From Dryococelus australis (taxonomy: Eukaryota > Arthropoda > Insecta > Phasmatodea > Phasmatidae), in contig CM056993.1 in assembly GCA_029891345.1 (NCBI GenBank), positions 225,627,924-225,691,923 of the forward strand: a DNA stretch of 64,000 bases, written 5' to 3'. Both the position numbers and the translations under genes were made by a program. Below the pieces are notes generated by a model. That model was not told where the DNA came from. It was given only the letters and a program-made list of their open reading frames with translations, and did no database searches. Positions 22,515 to 32,324 of this stretch are shown piece after piece. Numbering within the stretch: the stretch's first letter is position 1; every line of letters starts with the position of its first letter.

Positions 22515-23665
22515 TTCAATCGGGAGCAGGCTGACATTGTCTTCAAGTACGGGTAAGCAAATACCAATGGGTGGGAGGCAGCATGGCTGTACCAGGAAAG
22601 TATCCCTGTCGACAGCAACCACACCATAAATTATTTACAACAGTGTTTCGCCATTTGTATGAGACAGGCTCATTCACGGGAATGGGTAACCATGAAGGGC
22701 GGGTGCGCTAGGTACATACACTAGCCTTGGAGGAACATGTGATCAACACTGTGGAAGATGACCTTTGTATCAGCATTAGACAGGTGGCTTGCAGACATGG
22801 GGTGGGCCAGGCGACCATGTGGAACATTCTCCATAACAACCGCTACTACCGTATCACTTGCAACATGTGCAGGGTCTTATTACCGACGGACTTTCCTCTG
22901 TGGAAACAATTTTTGTCGCTGGTTTGTATCACAGGCCACCACAATGCTGGGATTTCTGTCATCAATGCTCGCCACAGATGAGGCTACCTTTACAAGGGGC
23001 AGTATCGCCAACCTCCATAACACTCATCTTTGGGCTATGCAGAATCCCTGTAGCATGGTGAAAGTGAACCATCAGCATCGGTTGAACCTCAATGTGTGGG
23101 CGGAAATTATTAGCGACCACCTCGTGGGACCAGTCGTCCTTCCACAACACCTCACAGGCGAGGCATATCGCACTTCCTGCGAGTGACCCTTTCTCCACTA
23201 CTGGAAGAGGTGCCTTTGGTGGTATGAAGGGTTAAGTAGTTTGCTACATGATGGTGCTGCAGCCTTGCACTTCTGCAATACTGTGTGGAGCCATCTCGAC
23301 AATGTCTGCTCTGGTCGATGGATTAGACGAGGCGGCCCATTTGCATGGCCTGCTCAGTCGCCAGAACTCAACCCTTCAGATCCCTACCTGTGGGTAGACA
23401 CCTGAAAGATGTACACCACACCTGAAAGGTGTACATGACACCTGAAAGGTGTCGTCCATACTGAGCCCATTCTGGATGTGCAGACATGCTGCCTGTGTAG
23501 CCATTTGGATGCAAGATTACATATTTCAATGTGTGCAGCAGTTGCTACTGCGGCACGTATGTGCATACTTTGAGCCCTGTAGAGGCTACTTTGAACACTT
23601 CATCTAACAATGCCCTCATGGCAGCATGTCGTGAACTGCACTGTATTGTACAGGAATTATGAATT
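22515..23665 (+). pseudogene. Tc1/mariner-like transposase (Tc3-type) remnant
   Basis: In order: an N-terminal HTH remnant (FNREQADIVFKYG), ALEEHVINTVEDDLCISIRQ, VGQATMWNILHNNRYY, VLLPTDFPLWKQF, then TDEATFTRGSIANLHNTHLW with the first catalytic Asp, HQHRLNLNVWAEII, LHDGAAALHF with the second Asp, and WPAQSPELNPSD where the third acidic residue is Glu. The last two acidic residues are about 37 residues apart. The enzyme would cut and paste the element. At least four stops or shifts and a 20-bp tandem repeat interrupt it. I recognise the family from its common insect members. Confidence 0.75.
23398..23457 (+). repeat. Three tandem 20-bp units with a hairpin core
   Basis: Units start at 23398, 23418 and 23438. 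Each begins ACACCTGAAAGGTGT (unit 1 has AGATGT), an inverted repeat ACACCT/AGGTGT around GAA. They lie in the transposase sequence where the family reads LKDVVY-like, so they arose by local duplication of coding DNA. Forty extra bases shift the frame. Confidence 0.85.
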
Positions 23666-23745
23666 AATAAATGGTCTCTAGCATAGTAAACATGCATTTA
23701 TGGATATATATATCCAAAGATTTTGCTCCTTATCCTCTCAAGGAT

Positions 23746-24282
23746 CGTCTATTGCTGTTAGTTGCCACTGCTCAAAATAATACTGCATAACAAGGCTTTC
23801 TCTACTGACTCGCATTGACTGAATCAGATTGCTTAATCCACGTTGCTGATTTGTGTACATTTTCAAATAGTCTCCGGTCCAGTATGCATTTTTTGAAAGA
23901 GCCTAGAAATTATTCTACTGATGTAAGGATTTGCGCGGAAATTTTTTTACATCCTTTTAAAAAAAATTGTGGGGAGAAAAAAAAAGGGAAAATTTGAATT
24001 TTGAAGGAGAAGAGGGATATTTTAAGGAAAATAGGAAATTTTGAGGGCGAAAATGGGAACTTCTGAAAGGAAAATAGGAAATTTTGGCATAGCGGCAAGG
24101 TAGCTTCAAGTCGAATGCCCTTGTCCCAGAACATACATTTTATATATAATTATATATATTCACACATGTTTGTGTGTATGTGTAATGCTAATTTCCCATA
24201 TATGTAACAAATATTTTCTCAGTTTGTGAGCGAGTTGTTAAGAGAATGAAGGAGATGAAGGTAGATAAAAAAGAAACCTCAC
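23746..24282. other. Non-coding flank, purine-rich patch
   Basis: No gene seen. A GA-rich patch with repeated GGAAAATAGGAAATTTT-like units runs from about 23980 to 24095. It would be intron if the exon at 24283-24430 belongs to a minus-strand gene. Confidence 0.4.
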
Positions 24283-24430
24283 CGAGGAGGAGTCTGTGAG
24301 CTCTAGGTCGGGCGTCGTGGCAGGTGTGGGCCTGGACCGTCGTAGGGAGCGACCCCGCCTACTGCTGTACTCGTCGTCTGGCCAGTCGGCGTCCATGGGT
24401 GGCGCCTCGTCCGCCGGCTCCGACCTCATA
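24283..24430 (-). CDS. Internal coding exon of an unrecognised host gene
   Basis: On the minus strand an acceptor (TG-repeat tract then TTGCAG, AG at 24432-24431) precedes 148 open bases that end at a strong donor (TCG then GTGAGG, 24282 downwards). The frame enters at codon position 3 and leaves at a codon end (phase 2 in, phase 0 out). The peptide begins MRSEPADEAPPMDADWPDDE and continues with an Arg/Ser-rich part (SSRRGRSLRRSRPTP) and LELTDSSS. The patch is far richer in G+C and third-position G/C than its surroundings, as expected for a conserved exon. It looks like a disordered segment of a signalling or scaffold protein; I cannot name it. Confidence 0.7.
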
Positions 24431-25040
24431 CTGCAACACACACACACACTCACTCATCGCTGATACACTCACCTCTCAACACCTTCACAAACACACATAG
24501 TGGTTCTCTTACTGCCTTCCGCGGCTTGGCCCCATCTACCCAACTAAACAAATGTTATCATTCACTTCATTCAGTTATTTTTACCTTTTCTACAGTTACA
24601 TTTTTTAAATGTTATATTTTTATAATGACTATGTCAACGTTTTGGTCGATATATATTTCAGTGAGTAGTAGTAAAATAATTTTTGTTACATTTTGTTAAT
24701 TAAATGGAAGAGGTGCTGACAAAGTGGTACGTATTTGGTCAAACTTCTCCATTTAGCGGGCCTCATCAGGTCGACAGACTACCCCTACAATGAGAGAAAG
24801 ATTTGCTCCAGTTAACAAAATATGTATTTGTATAGGGCCAAAAATATATTCTCTTGAGTAAACAAAATTTGAAAAGGAACAAAAAGTTAGTTTTGTTCGT
24901 ATTACACATAACGTTTCGTTGAATTAAGAATATATATTTATTTGGCCACTCATTTGATTTCCTTCTTTCGAAGATATAGCTCGTGAGTTTTTTTTGTGAC
25001 AATTAGAATAGTAATGGTGTATACATTTATTGATGCTTAA
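24431..25040. other. AT-rich stretch, probably intron
   Basis: No feature beyond a short (CA)n tract at 24435-24453, which forms the acceptor tract of the exon on the other strand. Confidence 0.4.
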
Positions 25041-25629
25041 TCCTTGCTTAATATTATAAACGGGAAAGTGTGTTTGTTTGTCCTTTCACGACAAAACGGA
25101 TAAACTGATCGACGTGTTTTTTTGCTCAGAGATAGTCGGAGGGCTGGAGAGTGACATAGACTACTTTTATACTGAGAAAATATCTCATTTCCTCCAGGTA
25201 AAATTTTGTTGTAATTTGAAAAAGTACACAAACGGAATTACATTACAACGCCACAACAGAGCAACACATAGTCGTATTTTTTTTGCACAAAGTTATTTGG
25301 TGGGCTGGGAAATGACATGGGCTACATTACATCACGAACAAAATTAATTCTGATATTTTGAAAGATGTACGAGAAGAAATAACGGAGTATTTGTCAGTAG
25401 ACACCGTCATGGACACAGAAACAGTGCATTACATGTCCTATAGAGTTCCTGAATTCTCTGCAGTTGTCAAACATGCCCTCACATAAGCTCCAATTAAAAT
25501 AAGGCGTTCCGGTCATGCCTATGAGAAAATTTGATGCACCGCGATTACGTAACGCGACGAGGCTTAGTGTAACAAAACTTCATTATTTATCTCCATAAAC
25601 ACGCGCGCGAAGCAGCGGGCAAAAGCTAG
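25041..25629 (+). mobile_element. Short Helitron with a helicase remnant
   Basis: It starts with TC at 25041 after an A and ends with CTAG at 25626-25629 before a T, matching insertion between A and T. A GC-rich, hairpin-capable stretch (CGCGCGCGAAGCAGCGGG) ends about 6 bases before CTAG, the Helitron 3' signature. The 5' end, ATATTATAAACGGGAAAGTG, resembles common insect Helitrons. Inside, 25355-25590 translates in pieces to VREEITEYLSVDTVMD and, after a shift, to VPVMPMRKFDAPRLRNATRL, the C-terminal part of the Pif1-like helicase of Helitrons. The Rep domain is absent, so it is non-autonomous. Confidence 0.75.
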
Positions 25630-25767
25630 TAATATTATAAAAATCCTAAGAAAACGAGTTCCTCAGAGAACTTAAACGTAAAGCTGTAAATTTGAAATAT
25701 TTATTTACCCATATTGTAAAGATATTTACAATTCAAGTTCTAAACAACATTCTGAATTCCGACTTTT

Positions 25768-25830
25768 TAGCTGAGGTTATTAGAATGTAACGCTCTGACG
25801 TAGATCAAGATTCGAATCTCAGTTGAATTT
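25768..25830 (+). repeat. tRNA-derived fragment (SINE-like)
   Basis: TTAGCTGAGGTTATTAGA resembles a pol III A box, and AGATTCGAATCT about 40 bases later resembles a B box. The cloverleaf is not intact. A tRNA-derived SINE head is the likely origin. Confidence 0.45.
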
Positions 25831-26107
25831 TCCACTTTTTTTATACTAACCAGAAGTGTTTAATGTGCGTAGAACAAAACAAATATTCAGTTGCACCAAC
25901 CAAATTTTAGTTTGGAGCAACCATAAAAGAACAACAAATTTATTTGGTTTCAATAACAACATATTTTTAGTGTTCCTATACAAACAATTAAATTGTTTCT
26001 GCCAAAGAAACTTTGTTTGATTCAACAAAACATATTTTTCAGTGCAGTGGTTAATAGTAAATTAACGTTTGAGAATTACTACATTATGACATTTTAGGGG
26101 CCTGCAA

Positions 26108-26275
26108 TGAGGGAGAGAGCTAGAGAGAGAGTGAGGGAGCGAGAGAGGGAGAGAGAAAGAGAGAGGAAGAGAGGAAGAGAGAGAGGGAGATAGGAAGAGA
26201 GAGAGGGAGAGAGAAAGTAATTTAGGAATAGAGAGAGAGGGAGAGAGAGAGCGAGAGAGCGAAAGTGTGCGTGTG
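26108..26275 (+). repeat. GA-rich simple repeat
   Basis: About 165 bases of GAGAGA-type sequence with interruptions, ending in a short GTGTGCGTGTGTGAGA stretch. Confidence 0.85.
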
Positions 26276-26400
26276 TGAGAAGAGATTTGGACGGCTCTTA
26301 ACTTCGAGGCCTTCAGAGCCGATGAGGGTGAACCGAGGTGAGTATGAAGCAGCGACCAGCAGCATCGTCTGGCACAATTCTCACGTACAACAATCGGGAG

Positions 26401-26471
26401 CGACCCCGCCGGGAATCGAAAGATTCGCCTTTAAAGGAGGCAAGCGCTCTAGTCACTGCATCATCGCGGCC
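26401..26471 (-). repeat. tRNA-like fragment (SINE head or tRNA pseudogene)
   Basis: The minus strand has GATGCAGTGACTAGAGCGC (A-box-like) followed by GCCTCCTTTAAAGGC, which folds as an anticodon-like arm with a 7-base loop, and TTTCGATTCCC (B-box-like), all within 71 bases. Acceptor and T stems do not pair well, so it is not a working tRNA. Confidence 0.5.
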
Positions 26472-26539
26472 CCTGCGGATTGCATGCTTCTCAACGTCTT
26501 TCCGACAACGAATTCAGTAGAATCTACGTCTAACTCTTA

Positions 26540-28376
26540 GGGCCGATTTCACCAACACATCTTAAAATTTAAGCGCTACTTAAACACTGAATAAGCTGGG
26601 CCTAGCGCATTGTACCGTTTCACCAACTTTAAGCTCTTCTTAAAATGTTTTAAGCAGCTCTTAGTTTAGGCAGCCGAAATCGGATGCCTAACTCTTTAAG
26701 CTCTGCTTAAATCATTGCTAACAAATTAAAAGGAAAATTCCTGCTACTGAAAAAGTTGTGTGTTTTAACCCCAAATGTGCTATAAAGTATTTAGTTTTAT
26801 AAATTAAATTTTTTATAAATAAAAATAAGAAATTATTGCGTATCAAATTTATTGCGTCTGGGCGCAAGTCTTTATTTGCTGAAATTACCTATGACGATGG
26901 TTGAAAACAAAGCTCGTGTCGTGGCAGGCTTATATTTTTTATGTACATTTTGCACGTATTTTCAAGAGGCAAACCCAATGTATACATAGGAAATTGAGTG
27001 TAAAGGCAGGTAGCTGATTGATAAAATATGAATTTATTGAGTAAGCATAAGCTACGGAAGTACCTATTTGAAATAAATGGGAAAAAATGTTTGCCTTCAC
27101 TATACTGAATGTATGTACGATATGTAGGCCTAAAAATAAATAATTACTTTGATAGAATTTGAGACTGGACATAATATAATACATTTACACCTACGTTTTA
27201 CTACACATGACAAATTTATAGTACAAGTTTTGCACACATTCGACTTTGTTTTGATTTAGAAAAGTTAACGCGGGCCCAATTAAATATGTCATACAGGTGT
27301 GACGTGATATCATATTTATTCAAATTCGGGCACTGGGCGTTTCTAAATTGCATATGAATATCGTTAATGTTATTATAAACAAACTGTCACAATTTCAGAA
27401 AATTCAATTCTGGTTAGTGATGTAAGCCAAACCGAATCTTTAAAACATAGCAGTAATTTCGTATGTTAAACATAAAACAGTTCTATTAAAGCAGAAAAAT
27501 TCTGGATGGCCTTGTAGACTGTAGTAAATGTAGGCCCAGTGTTGTTTGTTGAGGGCAATAAGATTTTTACACAGAATATACGCTACGTTTAAGGAATATT
27601 TAATCATTGCCTAAACAAGACAACAGCTTAATTTAAAAAATTCATCATTAAACTAATGTATTATTTTTATAAAGCATTTAATATATAAATGCTTGAAGAA
27701 AGCTACTTAAATATATGTAACGTTTCTAAAGCATTGCCCGAGTAGAAAAAATATAAAATAAACAACAGCCCAGGCTTAATACAGAAGGTAACTTATGCTG
27801 CGAAAAATCACACTTCTTGGCACTGAAAATTAATAAAAACTATCATAAAACATCACAGAATTACAACACAACACCCACGATAGTAAATCAACCTCGAAAA
27901 ATTAAAAACTCATCTATTCACATATGTAATTTTAACATTAAAAAATTTTGGTACACATGTTTAGATGAACAAAACGTATACACATATCTTTTTCGTAATG
28001 CAGTGACATATATTTTAATTGATACATTGCATTCGTCAGACAAACGATAAAAATTTAATTTTATATTGTAAAATAAATATTTGGTGAGTATTCGTAATGC
28101 TCATAACAAAAGTAAACATAACATCTCAGGGGGGAAAAAAGGTTTTTTTCCTTTTGTTGAAATATTTGTCATTGGCTTGTTTAGTCTCATGACCACGATG
28201 CACCACTACCAATGTGAGAATATTTGCAATTTGTTTCTTTAAGCCACGCCTAGCTAATACACACTTATAAAACTGAGTTTTATAATCATGAAACACCTCG
28301 ACATCCTTAACAGCCACTTAAGCTTAAGTATCCCTTTGCTCGAACCTAGTTTATTCCTTGTTGGTGAAATATGCAA
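26540..28376. mobile_element. Possible PIF/Harbinger-type non-autonomous element
   Basis: The left end, GGGCCGATTTCACCAAC, directly follows TTA (26537-26539), the target-site form used by PIF/Harbinger elements. GTTGGTGAAAT at 28360-28370 is its inverted partner, though the last bases differ. Subterminal CTTAAGCTTAAG-like motifs occur on both sides. No transposase was found inside; the interior is AT-rich. It could instead be a short element with only a chance match on the right. Confidence 0.35.
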
Positions 28377-29923
28377 AATAAGCTTGCGTAGTATAGAATG
28401 CACTCCGAACATTAACGACTTGCTGTGCTCGGCCGCTCCGCCTTTGGGCTATCTTGCCAACCTAACTGGTTCCCTTTCCTTCCCATATCTATGGATCCCC
28501 TCCTACCACGCAGGGGCGTCGAGCTTCTCTCTCATTGGTCACTGCCTACAGTTTGATGTTATGTCATGCAATGTTAGGTTTACGACTTTGTAGCTGACGG
28601 CAGTTAGAACATCGTCATGGCTGACGGCGAGAAGCATATGTGGGTTTGCTGTACAATGCATTGAGCTTGAATTAAGATGTGTGGGCTCGTCAAGGAATTA
28701 TAGAGTTGCGCATATAGCTTTTATTCTAAATTCACTTTGTGCCCGCAATGTTTGAATTCTGGTCTTTGTTTAACTTATTGGTTGCGTGTGGCTCGTACAG
28801 TTTTCTGTTGTGTGCAGCTTTTCACTTAGATTATGGTTGAAAGTAGTTTTGGATATTCATATTTTGGTAGCCGCCTGCAAATGGGTCCGCGCCAGCTTAC
28901 GCAACATGGTGATACAATAGAGGTAACCAACCTGTATGAAATATTTGTAAATAGTACGAACCGAGGATGGTTTGTTGGTTTTTAATATAAGTTTTTAAAT
29001 TGTGCTTATCAGAGCACATTTTAATAATCACTAGACTTTGGAAGGCCGTCACGGCGCTCTGGCGAATGTCAGTAATGGATTTCAGTATTATTACGAGAAG
29101 GGCAGTTTAAATGTTTTGAGCTTCATTTAATGTTAATTATTTGAAATCCAGTACCGCAATGTGTTTTTCTCTATTGTGTATATATATTTGGTGGTAACGT
29201 TTAGTACTAGCTGGTTAAAAGAAAGAGCTCTTATAAGTTAAGGAATTTTTAAAGCATTTCAGTGTGGAATGTTAATTGTGTTCGCCTAAGGTTTTATATA
29301 CTTTAAATTTTATGTATGCCACGACTTTGATTGGCCAGCACACTTTGGTGCCCGTGACGTCATTGCTCGTTTTTAAACCAGTAATGGTTTTTTGACTGAA
29401 GAGCTGTATGACGCCCAATAAAAATGGTTGAACTTGAATTTTTGTGAAAATTATTGTGGCAGACGTCACAAGCTAGGAGATGGAGATAGTTATTAGAGAG
29501 CTGATTCCTTCTGAAATACGTTTTATAGGTCCTCCTTTACTTCCCCAGAAAAATTCCAAAAAAATCCTGCATGGGGAACATCCTTAAACTTAAAAAAAAA
29601 ACGACCGCCATGTTGGATTTTTATTAAAAAAAAGGAACACCTGAGAAACGGACTATCATATAGAGGTGCTGTTGATACCAAACGTTAATTTTTTTGAAGA
29701 AGTCATTACTGCAATTAAAAGTCTAATATTTACAATTTATACAATGTTATTAACATATTATTGCATAAAACAAGTTTGGGAAGTACAAAACTGCATTTTT
29801 ATATTTAATAAATAAATAATTAGTTTGGAAACTTATAACTGATGGAATTCATTTTAAAATTAAAAATAAAACTTTTACATAAACAGGTAGTGTTAAGTAT
29901 GTCTGATAATTTTGCATCTTTCA
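28377..29923. other. Non-coding stretch
   Basis: No gene recognised. GCTGACGGC occurs twice near 28593 and 28620, the second within a short ATG-started frame of 15 codons. A CGCCATGTTGG dispersed-repeat motif lies near 29607. Confidence 0.35.
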
Positions 29924-31074
29924 TTAAAACCGTCTTCGTTTTACATAATCTTCTCTGGTGGGGGCGCTGGTACGTTTGGCTTGGACATGATCCTCGATAT
30001 AGTCTTCATCCTCTGAATCCGGAATATTCCGTTTGAAGCAGGAATCTCCTGCACATGTGCTGCACATAGTGGTACATGTCATCACGCTTCGTTTGCACTC
30101 ACAATTTCGGGAGCAGTGCCCTTTGCACCCACAACGTACAAGATGAAGCAGGTTGTCTGGCGCAGGGGGTAAAGAAGATATTACAGACTTGTATTGTCCC
30201 TGTTAGACGGTCCAGCCCCAATCTTTAGCTGAAAATTTGTTACCCTTCCACGCCTGGACTTGGTGATATATTCGCAGACTATTCTGGCGGGCGGAAGCTG
30301 AAGTAGGAGGAAGACTCGCAAGATTCATGACGTAGTTTGGAGGTTTTTTACCAATGACCTGAACATATTTTGTGTATCTGGTTTTGTCTAACACCTCTGA
30401 ACGTTTATGTCTGCACATATGGAACACTAATTGCTCTCCTGCAGCAGCAACATAATTCTACGACGCGTTTGGGTTGTTGAATATGTCCACAACTTTCTGC
30501 AGCTCACGGTCATTTCTTTGCTTGTTGAAGACTGAAATTGGACCTCTTTTGTACAACGCAGAGATCGTATCACATCCCATAAAAACGTGTAGGAAATTTA
30601 GGAGTTTCGTCAAGTTACCAAGGTGTTTGTGTAATTCTCTGCTGCAGTAAACTTTTCTAGCGTAGGTGGAATATCCTGGTGTCAAGGCAGCAATGAGTAC
30701 AAGTAGATCTGAGTCTGCGCCAACTACAACAGCAGATGGTACTAACCTCGCTACTGTTTTCGCTGTTTCAACAACCAACTCAACCACGTCACTAGGGGCT
30801 TGGAAAACGGGGAACTTTGCTTTCTTGAATTGAGTGGTAAGGAGTTTAAAAAAACTTTGTTTATTGTCAACGTTCGACAAGAATTGTTCTTCTGCAACTG
30901 TCACAGCGTTGGATGGAGTTAAATCAACTTTCACAGCTAATTTTTCTACAACTCGATGCATATGCACTGCATATTTTGTACTTAGTTCATATCCGCCGAA
31001 TACTATGCCGACATTTCTTCCATAATTTCGGTTGATGTAATCACAGTAGGCATTGCACACTTCACCATACGTTG
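29924..31074 (-). pseudogene. PIN/FEN1-like nuclease-type gene with Cys-rich tail, two stops
   Basis: One minus-strand frame runs from 31072 to the TAA at 29926-29924, with only two internal stops (TAG at 30460-30458, TAA at 30205-30203) and no shift. The N-terminal half has TYGEVCNAYCDYINRNYG. Then AVVVGADSDLLVLIAAL and LLNFLHVFMGCDTISALYKR resemble the acidic core and the GCDTTS-type motif of FEN1/XPG-like proteins that are multi-copy in many insects and cnidarians. The C-terminus is LPPAPDNLLHLVRCGCKGHC plus further CxC and CxxC pairs, like a CXC/tesmin-type zinc module. An acceptor-like CCTCTCCAG precedes 31074. The 5' part is missing; a minisatellite replaces it. Either a recent pseudogene or a member of a dispersed gene family. 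Confidence 0.65.
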
Positions 31075-31084
31075 CTGGAGAGGC

Positions 31085-31345
31085 TAGAGCGATCCCAAGT
31101 GGGGCCGTATTGGACCAACGGCTAGAGCGATCCGAAGTTGCGGCACTGGTCCAGTGCCTAGAACGATCCCAAGTGGGGCCGTATGGGCCCAGTGGCTAGA
31201 GATATTCCAAGTGGGGCTACCATGGCTTAGTGGATAGAAATATATAAAGTGGGACCGTAGTGGCCCAGTGGCTAGAACGATCCCAAGTGTGGCTGCATTG
31301 GCACAATGCCTAGAACAATCCCAAGTGGGACCGAAGTGAGTAGTT
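31085..31345 (-). repeat. Minisatellite of about 44-bp units, about six copies
   Basis: Units share GCTAGAACGATCCCAAGTGG, then GGCCGTA and GGCCCAGTG. Read on the + strand, GTGGCCCAGTGGCTAGAACG resembles the A box of tRNA genes, so the unit may have come from a tRNA-like SINE head. It ends next to the nuclease-type gene. Confidence 0.75.
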
Positions 31346-31479
31346 GTATAATGCGGGTTTCGGCTCACCTCACTTTTTCCGGCAATTTTCGCCAAAAGTA
31401 GAAGAAAAAAGTAACGTTTACTATTCCCGTAATTTTTAACGAAGGTACAAGAAAAAATTAAAAACCCGAAATCTAAGAT

Positions 31480-31840
31480 TCGATGAAAAAACTATCAAAA
31501 TCAAGAAAATATAAGCTAAAATCAAACAAATTTCTCGTTTTCAAGTCGCTTTTTCATGTTTCTAGAAACAAAATTTTCAATTAAAAAAAAACAGTTAGTT
31601 TTCATCGAAAACCAAGCAATTTAACTCCCGAATCAAGCAAACTTTCTAATATTTCACAAAATGGCAGTGCAGAACTTTTCATTCTACAAAAAGCAAGCAA
31701 TATTTATCGAAAATCAAGCAATTTACCCCAAAAACAAGCAAATTTACCGTTTTTCAAAATAGGCATTTGGATTTTTCACTCTCAAAAGCAAGCAAATTTA
31801 AGCTAAAAACGAGCAATTTAAGCTAACAATCAGATGAAAT
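31480..31840. repeat. Dispersed CAAGCA-type repeats
   Basis: Variants of AATCAAGCAATTTA and AAGCAAGCAAATTTA occur at least eight times in about 350 bases with irregular spacing. The origin is unknown, perhaps a degenerate tandem repeat. Confidence 0.55.
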
Positions 31841-31863
31841 ACTATGTTATTATTCTTTACAGT

Positions 31864-32091
31864 TTATATTCGAAGCTCTGCTAATTTTTTAAGAACATCT
31901 ATTTCCTCTAGATTTTCACCAATATCTCGAAGTTCATATTTATCGTCAATGTTATCTAAGGTTGATAATTGTAAGCTTTGTATATTTAAATGAAATTTGC
32001 GAACCATATTTTTAAGATCTTCGGATGCATTATCTAATCTATAGGAAGGCAGTTTTGAACCACTACCATCAACTTTTAAAATGTTAGTCAA
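31864..32091 (-). pseudogene. AT-rich protein fragment downstream of the 33-kb remnant
   Basis: A 75-codon frame starts MTNILKVDGSGSKLPSYRLD, is rich in Asp, Glu, Leu and Lys, and is likely helical. Upstream the reading continues as SL before MTN, so the true start may lie further up. It is not recognised. It lies on the same strand and 230 bases below the next fragment, so both may come from one element. Confidence 0.35.
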
Positions 32092-32324
32092 ACTGCAAGG
32101 GACACAGGCATTTTTATTTTGTTCATAAAGGAAATAAAATTATTAAGAGAAAGAAAAAACTCATTTAAAATTATGAAAATGATTTTTTATTTAATCAAAT
32201 AATTCATCTATATTTCTAAAAAATTCGTAAATTTTTTTAATGTAATCACTCAACTATAAGTCTAAAATATTGTAATAAATCATCGAAATTTTTGTTGATT
32301 CTTCCATTTAGTAACATTAAAATT

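Larger units (their letters stand above)
22310..23745 (+). mobile_element. Tc1/mariner-like DNA transposon, decayed but with both ends
   Basis: Terminal inverted repeats of about 33 bases flank a transposase remnant. The left end (22310) reads GATTCCTGGGAGGTTAAGG and the right end, reversed (23745), reads GATCCTTGAGAGGATAAGG, each continuing into matching sequence. TA dinucleotides lie just outside both ends. The total length, about 1.4 kb, is typical for the superfamily. The ends are about 75 percent alike by eye and the gene has many breaks, so this is an old, inactive copy. Confidence 0.7.

Noticed and set aside
26401-26471. Working tRNA gene
   Set aside because: A and B boxes and an anticodon-like arm are present, but acceptor and T stems do not pair. 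More likely SINE or pseudogene. The same applies to 42366-42434 and 43512-43577.
28619-28666. First exon starting MADGEK at 28.62 kb
   Set aside because: The ATG has a fair context, but the frame stops after 15 codons and the only donor-like site is weak.
31084-31395. 103-codon minus-strand protein with internal repeats
   Set aside because: It is the translation of the 44-bp minisatellite. The unit length keeps it open by chance and nothing suggests expression.
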